A stretch of 64,000 bases of DNA from Streptomyces sp. NBC_01216. Its GTDB lineage: Bacteria; Actinomycetota; Actinomycetes; Streptomycetales; Streptomycetaceae. Both the position numbers and the translations under genes were made by a program. The stretch is from contig NZ_CP108677.1 of the NCBI RefSeq assembly GCF_035994945.1, positions 6,138,001 through 6,202,000 of the forward strand. Reading direction: 5' to 3'. The notes below the pieces were generated by a model. It ran no database searches. It saw only the letters and a program-made list of their open reading frames with translations, and was not told the origin of the DNA. Shown here one piece after another: positions 19,101-27,879 of this stretch. The stretch's first letter is position 1. The number at the start of each line of letters is the position of its first letter.

Positions 19101-20330
19101 TCAGCCGCCGAACTCCTCCAGGCCCTTCAGTGCCTGGTCGAGGAGCGCCTGGCGGCCCTCCAGCTCACGGGCCAGCTTGTCGGCCTTGGTGTCGTTGCCC
19201 GCCGCACGGGCCGTGTCGATCTGCTTCTGGAGCTTGTCCACGGCGTCCTGGAGCTGCCCCGTCAGACCCGCCGCACGCGCCCGCGCCTCCGGGTTCGTCC
19301 GGCGCCACTCCGACTCCTCGGACTCCTGGAGCGCCCGCTCCACCGCCTGCATCCGTCCCTCGACCTTGGGACGGGCGTCACGCGGCACGTGACCGATGGC
19401 CTCCCAGCGCTCGTTGACGGACCTGAAGGCCGCTCGCGCCGCCTTGAGATCCGTCACCGGGACGAGCTTCTCGGCCTCGACCGCGAGCTCCTCCTTCAGC
19501 TTGAGGTTCTCGGTCTGCTCCGCGTCCCGCTCGGCGAAGACCTCGCCGCGCGCGGCGAAGAAGACGTCCTGCGCGCCGCGGAAGCGGTTCCACAGGTCGT
19601 CCTCGTGTTCGCGCTGCGCCCGCCCGGCGGCCTTCCACTCCGTCATCAGTTCGCGGTAGCGGGCGGCCGTACCACCCCAGTCGGTGGAGTTCGACAGCGA
19701 CTCGGCCTCGGCGACCAGCCTCTCCTTGGCCTTGCGGGCCTCCTCGCGCTGCGCGTCCAGCGCGGCGAAGTGCGCCTTGCGGCGCTTCGAGAACGCCGAG
19801 CGGGCGTGCGAGAAGCGGTGCCACAGCTCGTCGTCGGACTTCCGGTCGAGCCGGGGCAGGCCCTTCCAGGTGTCCACCAGCGCGCGCAGCCGCTCGCCGG
19901 CGGACCGCCACTGCTCGCTCCGCGCGAGCTCCTCGGCCTCCTTGACCAGCGACTCCTTGGCGGCCCGCGCCTCGTCGGTCTGCCGGGCCTTCTGGACCTT
20001 GCGCTCCTCGCGACGCGACTCCACCGTCTCGACCAGCTTGTCGAGCCGAGCGGTCAGCGCGGCCAGGTCACCCACGGCGTGATGCTCGTCGACCTGCTGC
20101 CGGATGTGCTCGATGGCGACAGTGGCGTCCTTCGCCGAGAGGTCGGTGGTCTTCACCCGCTTCTCGAGGAGGCCGATCTCGACAACCAAGCCCTCGTACT
20201 TGCGCTCGAAGTAGGCCAGAGCCTCCTCCGGAGTGCCGGCCTGCCACGATCCGACGACCTTCTCGCCCTCGGCAGTACGCACGTACACGGTGCCCGTCTC
20301 GTCGACGCGGCCCCACGGGTCGCTGCTCAC
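19101..20330 (-). CDS. DUF349 coiled-coil protein
   Basis: The 409-residue, highly charged helical protein contains three DUF349-type repeats. They are recognisable by spaced W-x-x-x-G and LWxRFxxAxxxF patterns, for example ELWHRFSHARSAF and DLWNRFRGAQDVF. The N terminus, SSDPWGRVDETGTVYVRT, is a small separate segment. The function is not established. The family is all-helical and may act as a scaffold or nucleic acid-associated protein. The GTG at 20330 has a perfect AGGAGG 4 nt upstream, which decides the start over a longer frame reaching 20570. It is a single gene between two hairpins. Confidence 0.85.
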   Translation of the reverse strand: MSSDPWGRVDETGTVYVRTAEGEKVVGSWQAGTPEEALAYFERKYEGLVVEIGLLEKRVKTTDLSAKDATVAIEHIRQQVDEHHAVGDLAALTARLDKLVETVESRREERKVQKARQTDEARAAKESLVKEAEELARSEQWRSAGERLRALVDTWKGLPRLDRKSDDELWHRFSHARSAFSKRRKAHFAALDAQREEARKAKERLVAEAESLSNSTDWGGTAARYRELMTEWKAAGRAQREHEDDLWNRFRGAQDVFFAARGEVFAERDAEQTENLKLKEELAVEAEKLVPVTDLKAARAAFRSVNERWEAIGHVPRDARPKVEGRMQAVERALQESEESEWRRTNPEARARAAGLTGQLQDAVDKLQKQIDTARAAGNDTKADKLARELEGRQALLDQALKGLEEFGG

Positions 20331-20485
20331 AGCGCCTCCTCCACATGATGCCGGCGAGGGGGTTGTGCCCCCTGGGCATCGTCCACAGTTTCCCGGCGGG
20401 CCTCGCCCGCCCTCCACAGCACGAGACACGGCCCGTGCTGCACAACGCCAATCTAGGCGAACCGCCGCCCGGCTGTCCGCTCTCA

Positions 20486-20511
20486 GCGCGACCGAAAATA
20501 CTCGGTCGCGC
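20486..20511 (-). terminator. Hairpin terminator after cyclophilin gene
   Basis: A perfect 10-bp inverted repeat, GCGCGACCGA and its complement, is separated by 6 nt. It starts 6 nt downstream of the minus-strand cyclophilin stop and separates it from the DUF349 gene. Confidence 0.7.
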
Positions 20512-20517
20512 CGCACG

Positions 20518-21312
20518 TCACTTCTTGCCGACGGTGGCCTTCTCGATGGTGACGGCCTTCTTGGGCGCACCGTCCGTGGCGCCGCCCTCGACGCCCCCCT
20601 TCGCGACCTCCTGGACGACCTTGAGACCGGCCGCGTCGATCGTGCCGAAGGGCGTGTAGCTCGGTGGCAGCTTGGTGTCCTTGTAGACCAGGAAGAACTG
20701 GCTGCCGCCGGTGCCCGGCTGGCCCGTGTTGGCCATGGCCACCGTCCCGGCCGGGTAGGTCACCGCGCCGTCGGCGCCCGCCTTGCCCAGGGCGTCCAGG
20801 TTCTCGTCCGGGATGTTGTAGCCCGGCCCGCCGGTGCCGTCGCCGTCCGGGTCACCGCACTGGAGGACGAAGATGCCCTCCGTGGTGAGACGGTGGCATT
20901 TCGTCCCGTCGAAGTACTTCTTGTCGGCCAGGTACTTGAACGAGTTCACCGTCCGAGGCGTCTTCGCCGCGTCCATGGCGAAGGAGACCTCGCCCTGGTT
21001 CGTCTTGAGAGCCATCGTGTAGGCGGCCTTCGGGTCGATGTCCAGCGCCGGCTCGGGCGCCTTGGACTCGCTCTGCGTGGGCTCCGCGTTCTCGGGGGAG
21101 TCGCTCGCCGTGTTGTCGGAGCTCTTCTTCCCGTCGTCCGTCAAGGACACCGAGGCGTACACCGCGCCACCCGCGGCCAGGACCACGGCCAGCGCGGCCG
21201 CGATCACGGTGTTGCGGCGCCTGGCCTTCCGCTGTGCCTCCTGCCGCCGCTGCTGCTGGCGCACGTACTTCTCCCTGGCGAGCTGCCGCCGCCGCTGATC
21301 GTTGCTGACCAC
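20518..21312 (-). CDS. Membrane-anchored cyclophilin-type peptidyl-prolyl isomerase
   Basis: The 264-residue protein has an Arg/Gln-rich cytoplasmic N terminus and a single transmembrane helix at about residues 36-53. An extracytoplasmic linker rich in Ser/Asp/Glu and Pro follows, then a cyclophilin domain (about 95-260) with KTPRTVNSFKYLA, FDGTKCHRL, AGTVAMANTG and GSQFFLVYKD. It probably catalyses prolyl isomerisation of exported proteins outside the membrane. Part of the canonical active-site FHRIIxxFMxQGGD is altered here to CHRLTTEGIFVLQCGD, a Cys-containing form common in actinobacterial homologues. The GTG at 21312 has AAGGAG 8 nt upstream. It is divergent from the next gene. Confidence 0.88.
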   Translation of the reverse strand: MVSNDQRRRQLAREKYVRQQQRRQEAQRKARRRNTVIAAALAVVLAAGGAVYASVSLTDDGKKSSDNTASDSPENAEPTQSESKAPEPALDIDPKAAYTMALKTNQGEVSFAMDAAKTPRTVNSFKYLADKKYFDGTKCHRLTTEGIFVLQCGDPDGDGTGGPGYNIPDENLDALGKAGADGAVTYPAGTVAMANTGQPGTGGSQFFLVYKDTKLPPSYTPFGTIDAAGLKVVQEVAKGGVEGGATDGAPKKAVTIEKATVGKK

Positions 21313-21468
21313 CGGGTCTGCTCCTTGTCGCTCGTGTGTTCCGGCCCGGGTCGGGTGTGCCCGTACCGTATACGGGTTGGCTGTGGAATACGCAGCGCCG
21401 GTAGGCTCTGAGCTGTCGCCTTTCGACAAGGCGGCCTCCCCGTCGGACGACACACACTGAGGACGATC

Positions 21469-22176
21469 GTGCTTATTGCCGGGTTCCCCGCCGGGGCCTG
21501 GGGGACCAACTGCTATCTGGTCGCCCCCGCCGCAGGCGAGGAGTGCGTGATCATCGACCCGGGCCACCAGGCCGCCCAGGGAGTCGAGGAGACGCTCAGG
21601 AAGCATCGGCTCAAGCCCGTCGCCGTGGTGCTCACCCATGGACACATCGACCACGTCGCCTCGGTCGTCCCGGTCTGCGGCGCGCACGACGTGCCCGCGT
21701 GGATCCACCCCGCCGACCGCTACATGATGAGCGACCCGGAGAAGGCCCTCGGCCGCTCGATCGGCATGCCGCTCATGGGCGAGCTGACCGTGGGCGAGCC
21801 CGACGACGTACACGAGCTCACCGACGGCGCGAAGCTGGACCTCGCCGGTCTGGAGTTCTCCGTCGCGCACGCCCCCGGCCATACCAAGGGGTCGGTGACC
21901 TTCCGGATGCCCGAGAGCGCGGAGATCCCCTCCGTGTTCTTCTCCGGGGATCTGCTGTTCGCCGGCTCCATCGGACGCACCGACCTGCCCGGCGGTGACA
22001 TGGACGAGATGCTCGAGTCGCTGGCCCGCGTGTGCCTGCCGCTCGACAACTCGACCGTGGTGCTGTCGGGACACGGTCCCCAGACGACCATCGGCCAGGA
22101 ACGCGCCACGAACCCCTATCTGCGGGACGTGGCCGCCGGCCTCGGGAGCACGCAGGCTCCCCGACGAGGAATGTGA
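21469..22176 (+). CDS. Metallo-beta-lactamase-fold hydrolase (glyoxalase II-like)
   Basis: The 235-residue protein has the metal-binding HxHxDH motif as THGHIDH, a further His in HAPGHTKG, Asp in [15 protein letters not shown] and a last His in LSGHGP, so all ligands of a dinuclear site are present. The GSIGRTDL segment is typical of glyoxalase II-like hydrolases. The substrate is unknown; hydroxyacylglutathione is unlikely in an organism using mycothiol. The GTG at 21469 is close to the 5' flank. hisS begins 11 bp after its stop, so the two are probably cotranscribed. Confidence 0.88.
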   Translation: MLIAGFPAGAWGTNCYLVAPAAGEECVIIDPGHQAAQGVEETLRKHRLKPVAVVLTHGHIDHVASVVPVCGAHDVPAWIHPADRYMMSDPEKALGRSIGMPLMGELTVGEPDDVHELTDGAKLDLAGLEFSVAHAPGHTKGSVTFRMPESAEIPSVFFSGDLLFAGSIGRTDLPGGDMDEMLESLARVCLPLDNSTVVLSGHGPQTTIGQERATNPYLRDVAAGLGSTQAPRRGM

Positions 22177-22186
22177 CGAGATCCAC

Positions 22187-23449
22187 GTGAGCACCTTCAA
22201 GGCCCCCAAGGGCACGTACGACCTGATCCCCCCGTACTCCGCCACCTATCTGGCGGTCCGGGAGGCGATCTCCGGCCCTCTGCGGAAGTCCGGATACGGC
22301 TACGTCGAGACCCCCGGCTTCGAGGACGTCAACCTGTTCGCCCGTGGTGTCGGCGAGTCCACCGACATCGTCACCAAGGAGATGTACGCCTTCGAGACCA
22401 AGGGCGGCAGCAGGCTCGCCCTGCGGCCCGAGGGCACGGCCTCCGTGCTGCGCGCGGCCCTGGAGTCCGGACTGCACAAGCGGGGCAACCTGCCCGTCAA
22501 GCTCTGGTACTCCGGCTCCTACTACCGCTACGAGCGCCCGCAGAAGGGCCGCTACCGCCACTTCTCGCAGGTCGGCGCCGAGGCGATCGGCGCGGAGGAC
22601 CCGGCGCTCGACGCGGAGCTGATCATCCTCGCCGACGAGGCGTACCGCTCGCTGGGCCTGCGGAACTTCCGCATCCTGCTCAACTCCCTCGGGGACAGGG
22701 AATGCCGCCCCGTCTACCGGGAGGCCCTCCAGACCTTCCTGCGCGGTCTCGACCTCGACGAGGACACCCTGCGCCGCGCCGAGATCAACCCGCTGCGCGT
22801 GCTCGACGACAAGCGCGAGGCCGTGCGGAAGCAGCTGACAGGGGCGCCGCTGCTGCGCGACTACCTCTGCGACGCGTGCAAGGCGTACCACGAGGAGGTG
22901 CGCGCCCTGATCACCGCGGCGGGGGTGGTCTTCGAGGACGACGCGAAACTGGTCCGCGGCCTGGACTACTACACCCGGACGACCTTCGAGTTCGTCCACG
23001 ACGGTCTCGGCTCCCAGTCCGCCGTCGGCGGCGGCGGACGCTACGACGGCCTCTCCGAGATGATCGGCGGCCCCGCGCTTCCGTCCGTCGGCTGGGCCCT
23101 CGGCGTCGACCGCACGGTCCTGGCCCTGGAGGCGGAGGGCGTCGAGCCGGCCATCCCGGCCGTGACCAGCGTCTTCGCGGTGCCGATCGGCGAGGAGGCG
23201 CGCCACGTGCTCTTCGGCAAGGTCACCGAGCTGCGCAGGGCGGGGATCGCGACGGACTTCTCCTTCGGCGGCAAGGGTCTGAAGGGCGCGATGAAGGACG
23301 CCAACCGCTCCGGCGCCCGCCTCACGGTCGTCGCCGGCGAGCGCGACCTGGCCGAGGGCGTCGTCCAGCTCAAGGACATGGAGTCCGGCGAGCAGACCCC
23401 GGTCGCCCTCGACGACCTGGTCGAGGCGGTCCGGGCGAAGCTCGCCTGA
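22187..23449 (+). CDS. hisS: Histidyl-tRNA synthetase
   Basis: The 420-residue class II aminoacyl-tRNA synthetase begins with [13 protein letters not shown]. It has motif 2 around [14 protein letters not shown], the histidine-binding [22 protein letters not shown] and an anticodon-binding domain from about residue 325. It charges tRNA-His. The GTG at 22187 is 10 bp downstream of the hydrolase stop. No second hisS is seen in the window. Confidence 0.96.
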   Translation: MSTFKAPKGTYDLIPPYSATYLAVREAISGPLRKSGYGYVETPGFEDVNLFARGVGESTDIVTKEMYAFETKGGSRLALRPEGTASVLRAALESGLHKRGNLPVKLWYSGSYYRYERPQKGRYRHFSQVGAEAIGAEDPALDAELIILADEAYRSLGLRNFRILLNSLGDRECRPVYREALQTFLRGLDLDEDTLRRAEINPLRVLDDKREAVRKQLTGAPLLRDYLCDACKAYHEEVRALITAAGVVFEDDAKLVRGLDYYTRTTFEFVHDGLGSQSAVGGGGRYDGLSEMIGGPALPSVGWALGVDRTVLALEAEGVEPAIPAVTSVFAVPIGEEARHVLFGKVTELRRAGIATDFSFGGKGLKGAMKDANRSGARLTVVAGERDLAEGVVQLKDMESGEQTPVALDDLVEAVRAKLA

Positions 23450-23503
23450 CACCCGTCCACACCCGGGCGGGGACCGTCCCTGACACCCGGCCCCGCCCGG
23501 CGG

Positions 23504-23539
23504 CGGTCCGTGCCCGTCCTCCCGGGCGGGGCGGACCGG
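23504..23539. terminator. Imperfect hairpin between hisS and response regulator gene
   Basis: The arms CGGTCCG and CGGACCG, with an inner CCCG/CGGG pair, form an interrupted stem in the GC-rich space between convergent genes. It is a plausible but weak bidirectional terminator. Confidence 0.35.
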
Positions 23540-23606
23540 TCGCGCCGGGCGGGGGGAGTGACCGCCCGGTCGGCGCCATCCCCCAGCCCCGCCGCGGTCC
23601 AGGCGC

Positions 23607-24251
23607 TCAGCCGTCCAGCAGACCGTGCCGCAGGGCGCTCGTCACCGCCGCCGTGCGGTCGTCCACACCGAGCTTGCCGAAGGTCCGCAGCAGATGCGTC
23701 TTCACCGTCGACTCCCCGATGTGCAGCCGACGGCCGATCTCCCCGTTGGTGCACCCCTCCGCCACCAGGCGCAGTACCGCCGTCTCGCGGGCGGAGAGCC
23801 GGGGACGCTCCGGCCGTGACCGCAACTGGTCGACCAGCCGGGCCGCCACCGAGGGGGCCAGCACCGTCTCGCCCCGGGCCGCCGCCCTGATCGCGTCGGC
23901 GAGCTCACCCCTGGCCAGGTCTTTCAGCAGGTACCCCGCCGCGCCCGCCTCGACGGCCCGCAGGATGTCACCGTCCGTCTCGTACGTGGTGAGCACGATC
24001 ACCCGGCACGGCAGTCCCGCGGCCGTGATCCGGCGGATCGAGTCCACACCCCCGCCGCCGGGCATCCGCAGGTCCATCAGCACGATGTCCGGACTGAGTT
24101 CGACGCAGAGGGTCTCCGCGACCGGCCCGCTGGACGCCTCGCCGACCACGACGAGACCGGGTTCGGGGGCGAGCATCCCGCGCAGCCCCTCGCGCACCAC
24201 CGGATGGTCGTCGACGAGCAGGACACGGATGGGGGAGACGGGCGTGTTCAC
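23607..24251 (-). CDS. NarL/FixJ-family response regulator
   Basis: The 214-residue protein has an N-terminal receiver domain with VLLVDDHPVVREGL, the phospho-acceptor Asp in IVLMDLRMPGGGG, and Thr and Lys in later conserved positions (VLTTYE, YLLKD). A C-terminal LuxR-type HTH follows (LSARETAVLRLVAEG, then EIGRRLHIGESTVKTHL). It is the partner of the upstream kinase, whose stop it overlaps by 4 nt (GTGA). Target genes are unknown. The divergent VKOR gene and the palindrome at 25681-25700 are the nearest candidates. Confidence 0.93.
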   Translation of the reverse strand: MNTPVSPIRVLLVDDHPVVREGLRGMLAPEPGLVVVGEASSGPVAETLCVELSPDIVLMDLRMPGGGGVDSIRRITAAGLPCRVIVLTTYETDGDILRAVEAGAAGYLLKDLARGELADAIRAAARGETVLAPSVAARLVDQLRSRPERPRLSARETAVLRLVAEGCTNGEIGRRLHIGESTVKTHLLRTFGKLGVDDRTAAVTSALRHGLLDG

Positions 24252-25450
24252 ACGGGACTCCAGGCAGGGACGGGCAGTTCGACGGTGACGGTAGTCCCCT
24301 CACCCGGCGCGCTGCGCACCGCGGCGGCTCCGCCGACCTCGGCCGCACGGGCCCGCAACCCGCTCAGCCCGTACCCCTGATGCGGCGCCGAGGGGTCGAA
24401 GCCGCGGCCCTCGTCCCGTACGGACAGGACCAGCGCCCGCTCGCCGTAGTGCATCGACACCGAGACGGCCGCCGAAGTCCCCGCGTGCTTGCGGGCGTTG
24501 GACAGGGCCTCCTGGCAGGAACGGAGGGCCACCACTTCGAGGGCCGGTGGCAGGGCGCGCTCGGGACCGGTGACGGTCAGCACCACCGCCGTCTCATGAC
24601 GTCCCGACAGCCGGCGCAGGGCCTCGGCCAGCGAGCCGCCCGCCAGGTCCGCCGGAGCGCCGTCCGTGACCAGGGCCCGCGCCTCGGCCAGGTTCTGGCG
24701 TGCCGTGTCCGCCATCAGCGCGAGGTGACGCCGGGCCGCGTCCGGGTCCCGGTCCACCTCCGACTGGACGACCTGGACCAGCATCAGCAGGCTGGTGAAG
24801 CCCTGGGCGAGCGTGTCGTGGATCTCCCGGGACATCCGGGCGCGCTCCGTGAGCGCGCCGTGCGCCGCCGACAGCCGCGTGACCTCCTCCCGGCTCGCGT
24901 CCAGTTCCGCGATCAGCCGCCCCCGCTCCTCGCTCTGGTCGAGCACCCGGATGATCCAGGTACCCAGCACGACGGAGAAGCAGCAGGTGACGACGGCGTA
25001 CACGGAGTTGAGCAACACATCGGCGGCCTCCGGCCGCCAGACCAGGGCCCAGCCGAGGACGGGCGCCAGGTTGGTGACTCCCACCGCCACCTGCGCGGCA
25101 CGCACCCGCAGCAGCATGTAGCACTGTGGAACGAGCGCGAAGGCGGCCACCCGCATGTCGCCGACCAGCACGGCGGCGGTCAGATACAGCGCCAGCGTTC
25201 CCACCACGAATCGCGAGGTGTGGGCGGCGCCCCGCCGGCCGGCCACCAGCAGGGGCCGCCCGGCCAGCAGGTACCAGGGCACCAGCAGGGCGAAGACGCC
25301 CGCGGCCGTCAGCCGCACCGGCCACGACGGGTGTTCCGCGCCCAGGGCGAAGGCGAGCGTGCCCGCCCAGACGACGGCGAAGTACAGGTCCCAGTTCCAG
25401 AACACCCGGTGGTGGACGTCGGAGTCCCGGGCGCCGGCGGGGTCGCTCAT
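24248..25450 (-). CDS. NarL-type sensor histidine kinase
   Basis: The 400-residue membrane kinase has five to six hydrophobic segments in the first ~165 residues with little extracellular loop, then a short coiled coil. The HisKA_3 dimerisation domain holds the phospho-acceptor His in MSREIHDTLAQGF, and a HATPase domain has SNARKHAG and the G-box GRGFDPSAPHQGYGLSGL. The signal is unknown; with such short loops it may lie within the membrane. I chose the ATG at 25450, with GGAGG at a long spacing upstream. An in-frame GTG 13 codons earlier is possible. The response regulator start overlaps its stop, so the pair is coupled. Confidence 0.9.
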   Translation of the reverse strand: MSDPAGARDSDVHHRVFWNWDLYFAVVWAGTLAFALGAEHPSWPVRLTAAGVFALLVPWYLLAGRPLLVAGRRGAAHTSRFVVGTLALYLTAAVLVGDMRVAAFALVPQCYMLLRVRAAQVAVGVTNLAPVLGWALVWRPEAADVLLNSVYAVVTCCFSVVLGTWIIRVLDQSEERGRLIAELDASREEVTRLSAAHGALTERARMSREIHDTLAQGFTSLLMLVQVVQSEVDRDPDAARRHLALMADTARQNLAEARALVTDGAPADLAGGSLAEALRRLSGRHETAVVLTVTGPERALPPALEVVALRSCQEALSNARKHAGTSAAVSVSMHYGERALVLSVRDEGRGFDPSAPHQGYGLSGLRARAAEVGGAAAVRSAPGEGTTVTVELPVPAWSPV

Positions 25451-25764
25451 GCGGTGCCGGCGTACCTCCGGCGGAAACTCAGCGGGCACGGCGTCCGTCC
25501 TCCGGCGCACCGGGCGTCCGGCGCCAGGGGGCCGGGTACGGGCCTTCGGCCGGCCGCGGGCTCCGGGGCCGGCCGGGAGGGAGATCCCCTGCGCGGGCCC
25601 GGACCGCGCGTTCCGTGTGCGTCATGGACCGAGCATCCCGCGGAACGGCGCGTTCCCCGACCGTCCACCGGTCCTCCTTATGTCCACCGAACGGTGGACA
25701 CCGGCGGCCGTGGGGCAGAATGACCGTGCCCAGTGGCAGGCCAGCGAGCGACGGAACGGCGGAT
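25451..25764. promoter_or_regulatory. Divergent intergenic region, sensor kinase / VKOR gene
   Basis: This 314-bp gap must contain both promoters. I see no gene in it. The region next to the VKOR gene holds the palindrome described separately and an extra half-site. No convincing -10/-35 pair is visible. Confidence 0.4.
25681..25700. promoter_or_regulatory. Perfect 20-bp palindrome, candidate operator
   Basis: TGTCCACCGAACGGTGGACA is a perfect inverted repeat (9 + 2 + 9). A further half-site GTCCACCG lies at 25663-25670, 19 bp from the equivalent bases of the palindrome, in direct orientation. It sits 65-84 bp before the VKOR start, between the divergent kinase and VKOR genes, as expected for a dimeric regulator. 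The binding protein is unknown; the neighbouring NarL-type regulator is one candidate. Confidence 0.5.
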
Positions 25765-26388
25765 ATGACGAACACAGCGGTGGACCCGGTGTCCGGGGAG
25801 ACGGACGGTCGCACGATCGGCGCGAGCCGGGCCCTCGCCTGGCTGTTGGTGATCACCGGCGCGGCCGGGCTGCTCGCCGCCTGGGTCATCACGATCGACA
25901 AGTTCAAGCTGCTGGAGGACCCGGACTTCACTCCGGGGTGCAGCCTCAACCCGGTCGTCTCCTGCGGCAACATCATGAAGAGCGACCAGGCGTCGGTCTT
26001 CGGATTCCCCAACCCCATGCTCGGCCTCGTCACCTACGCCGTGGTCATAGCGATCGGGGTGGCCCTGCTGGCGGGCGCCCGCTACCGCCGCTGGTACTGG
26101 CTGGGGCTGAACGCGGGCACGCTGTTCGGCGTCGGGTTCTGCACCTGGCTGATGTACCAGTCGCTGTACGAGATCAACGCGCTCTGCCTGTGGTGCTGCC
26201 TGGCCTGGGTCGGCACCATCGTCATGTTCTGGTACGTGACCTCGCACAACGTCCGCTCCGGGGTCGTCCGGGCGCCGGCCGGCCTGCGGTCCTTCTTCGA
26301 CGAGTTCACCTGGGTGCTGCCGGTGCTGCACATCGGGATCATCGGCATGCTGATCCTGACCCGCTGGTGGGACTTCTGGACCCGGTGA
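25765..26388 (+). CDS. Vitamin K epoxide reductase (VKOR) family protein
   Basis: The 207-residue membrane protein has four to five hydrophobic helices, the redox CxxC as CLWC (Cys141 and Cys144, with an extra Cys145) and the loop cysteine pair at Cys59 and Cys67. This is the arrangement of bacterial VKOR homologues. Those reoxidise a DsbA-like partner with quinone and so supply disulfide bonds to exported proteins; that role is inferred here. No DsbA-like partner is fused or adjacent. The ATG at 25765 has only weak ribosome-binding sequence. It is divergent from a two-component system. Confidence 0.9.
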   Translation: MTNTAVDPVSGETDGRTIGASRALAWLLVITGAAGLLAAWVITIDKFKLLEDPDFTPGCSLNPVVSCGNIMKSDQASVFGFPNPMLGLVTYAVVIAIGVALLAGARYRRWYWLGLNAGTLFGVGFCTWLMYQSLYEINALCLWCCLAWVGTIVMFWYVTSHNVRSGVVRAPAGLRSFFDEFTWVLPVLHIGIIGMLILTRWWDFWTR

Positions 26389-26461
26389 CGGCCGGGGCGG
26401 GGAATCGCCCGCGGGACCCCGGCGCCGGAGCGGGCCGGGCGGTTCTGTCGGTGCCCTGACT

Positions 26462-26467
26462 TAGGCT
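26462..26467 (+). promoter_or_regulatory. Candidate -10 element, leaderless start of rarA
   Basis: TAGGCT ends 8 nt before the GTG at 26476, with no Shine-Dalgarno sequence between. This spacing predicts a leaderless transcript. Confidence 0.45.
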
Positions 26468-26475
26468 TCCTTCCC

Positions 26476-27831
26476 GTGGAGCCCGACCTCTTTACCGCAG
26501 CGGCCGAAGAACGCCAGGAGAAGGACCCGTCCAGCAGCCCCTTGGCCGTCCGGATGCGTCCGCGCACCCTGGACGAGGTCCTGGGGCAGCAGCACCTGCT
26601 GAAGGCGGGCTCACCGCTGCGCCGTCTCGTCGGTGAGGGAGGCGGCGGTCCGGCCGGCGCCTCCTCGGTGATCCTCTGGGGTCCGCCCGGCATCGGCAAG
26701 ACGACCCTCGCCTACGTGGTCTCCAAGGCCACCAACAAGCGTTTCGTGGAACTCTCCGCGATCACCGCCGGCGTCAAGGAGGTCCGCGCGGTCATCGACG
26801 GGGCCCGGCGGGCGGCCGGAGGCTTCGGCAAGGAGACCGTCCTCTTCCTCGACGAGATCCACCGCTTCTCCAAGGCCCAGCAGGACTCGCTGCTGCCCGC
26901 GGTGGAGAACCGCTGGGTGACGCTGATCGCGGCCACCACGGAGAACCCGTACTTCTCCGTCATCTCCCCGCTGCTCTCGCGCTCCCTGCTGCTGACGCTG
27001 GAGGCGCTGACCGACGACGACCTGCGGGACCTGCTGCGCCGGGCGCTGGCGGACGAGCGGGGCCTCGGAGGTGTGGTCACCCTGTCCGAGGACGCCGAGG
27101 CGCACCTGCTGCGGATCGCGGGCGGTGACGCGCGACGGGCGCTGACCGCCCTGGAGGCCGCCGCGGGGTCGGCCCTCGCCCGGCACGAGACGGAGATCAC
27201 CCTCCGCACGGTCGAGGAGACCGTCGACCGCGCCGCCGTGACGTACGACCGTGCCGGTGACCAGCACTACGACGTGGCCAGCGCGCTGATCAAGTCGATC
27301 CGGGGCTCCGACGTGGACGCGGCATTGCACTACCTGGCTCGGATGATCGAGGCGGGGGAGGACCCCCGGTTCATCGCCCGCCGTCTGATGATCTCCGCCA
27401 GCGAGGACATCGGGCTCGCGGACCCGACCGCCCTGCCCACGGCGGTCGCCGCGGCGCAGGCCGTGGCGCTGATCGGCTTCCCGGAGGCCGCGCTGACACT
27501 GAGCCACGCCACGATCGCCCTCGCCCTCGCGCCCAAGTCCAACGCGGCGACCACCGCGATCTCCGCCGCTCGGGCGGACGTACGGAACGGTCTGGCGGGC
27601 CCGGTCCCCGCGCACCTGCGCGACGGCCACTACAAGGGCGCTGCCGAGCTCGGCCACGCCCAGGGGTACGTGTACCCGCACGACGTCCCCGGCGGCATCG
27701 CGGCCCAGCAGTACGCCCCGGACGCGGTCCACGGCCGGCGCTACTACGAGCCGACGCGCTACGGGGCCGAGGCACGCTACGCGGACGTGGTGGAGAAGGT
27801 CCGCGAACGCCTGCGGGGCGACACCGGCTAG
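26476..27831 (+). CDS. rarA: Replication-associated recombination protein RarA (MgsA)
   Basis: The 451-residue AAA+ clamp-loader-like ATPase has Walker [10 protein letters not shown], Walker [10 protein letters not shown], the sensor [10 protein letters not shown] and the C-terminal MgsA tetramerisation domain with [15 protein letters not shown]. RarA/MgsA acts at stalled replication forks and binds SSB and DNA ends. The GTG at 26476 has no ribosome binding site, consistent with leaderless translation. The family is well conserved, so the call is firm though the exact role is less certain. Confidence 0.94.
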   Translation: MEPDLFTAAAEERQEKDPSSSPLAVRMRPRTLDEVLGQQHLLKAGSPLRRLVGEGGGGPAGASSVILWGPPGIGKTTLAYVVSKATNKRFVELSAITAGVKEVRAVIDGARRAAGGFGKETVLFLDEIHRFSKAQQDSLLPAVENRWVTLIAATTENPYFSVISPLLSRSLLLTLEALTDDDLRDLLRRALADERGLGGVVTLSEDAEAHLLRIAGGDARRALTALEAAAGSALARHETEITLRTVEETVDRAAVTYDRAGDQHYDVASALIKSIRGSDVDAALHYLARMIEAGEDPRFIARRLMISASEDIGLADPTALPTAVAAAQAVALIGFPEAALTLSHATIALALAPKSNAATTAISAARADVRNGLAGPVPAHLRDGHYKGAAELGHAQGYVYPHDVPGGIAAQQYAPDAVHGRRYYEPTRYGAEARYADVVEKVRERLRGDTG

Positions 27832-27845
27832 TGCCCCCTCCCTCC

Positions 27846-27869
27846 GGGCGGTGCGAGGGCGTACCGCCC
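27846..27869. terminator. Hairpin between convergent rarA and DUF2470 genes
   Basis: GGGCGGT and ACCGCCC form a 7-bp stem with a 10-nt loop in the 48-bp space between the two stops. It is a short, moderate candidate for a bidirectional terminator. Confidence 0.4.
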
Positions 27870-27879
27870 TCCGCCGGGG

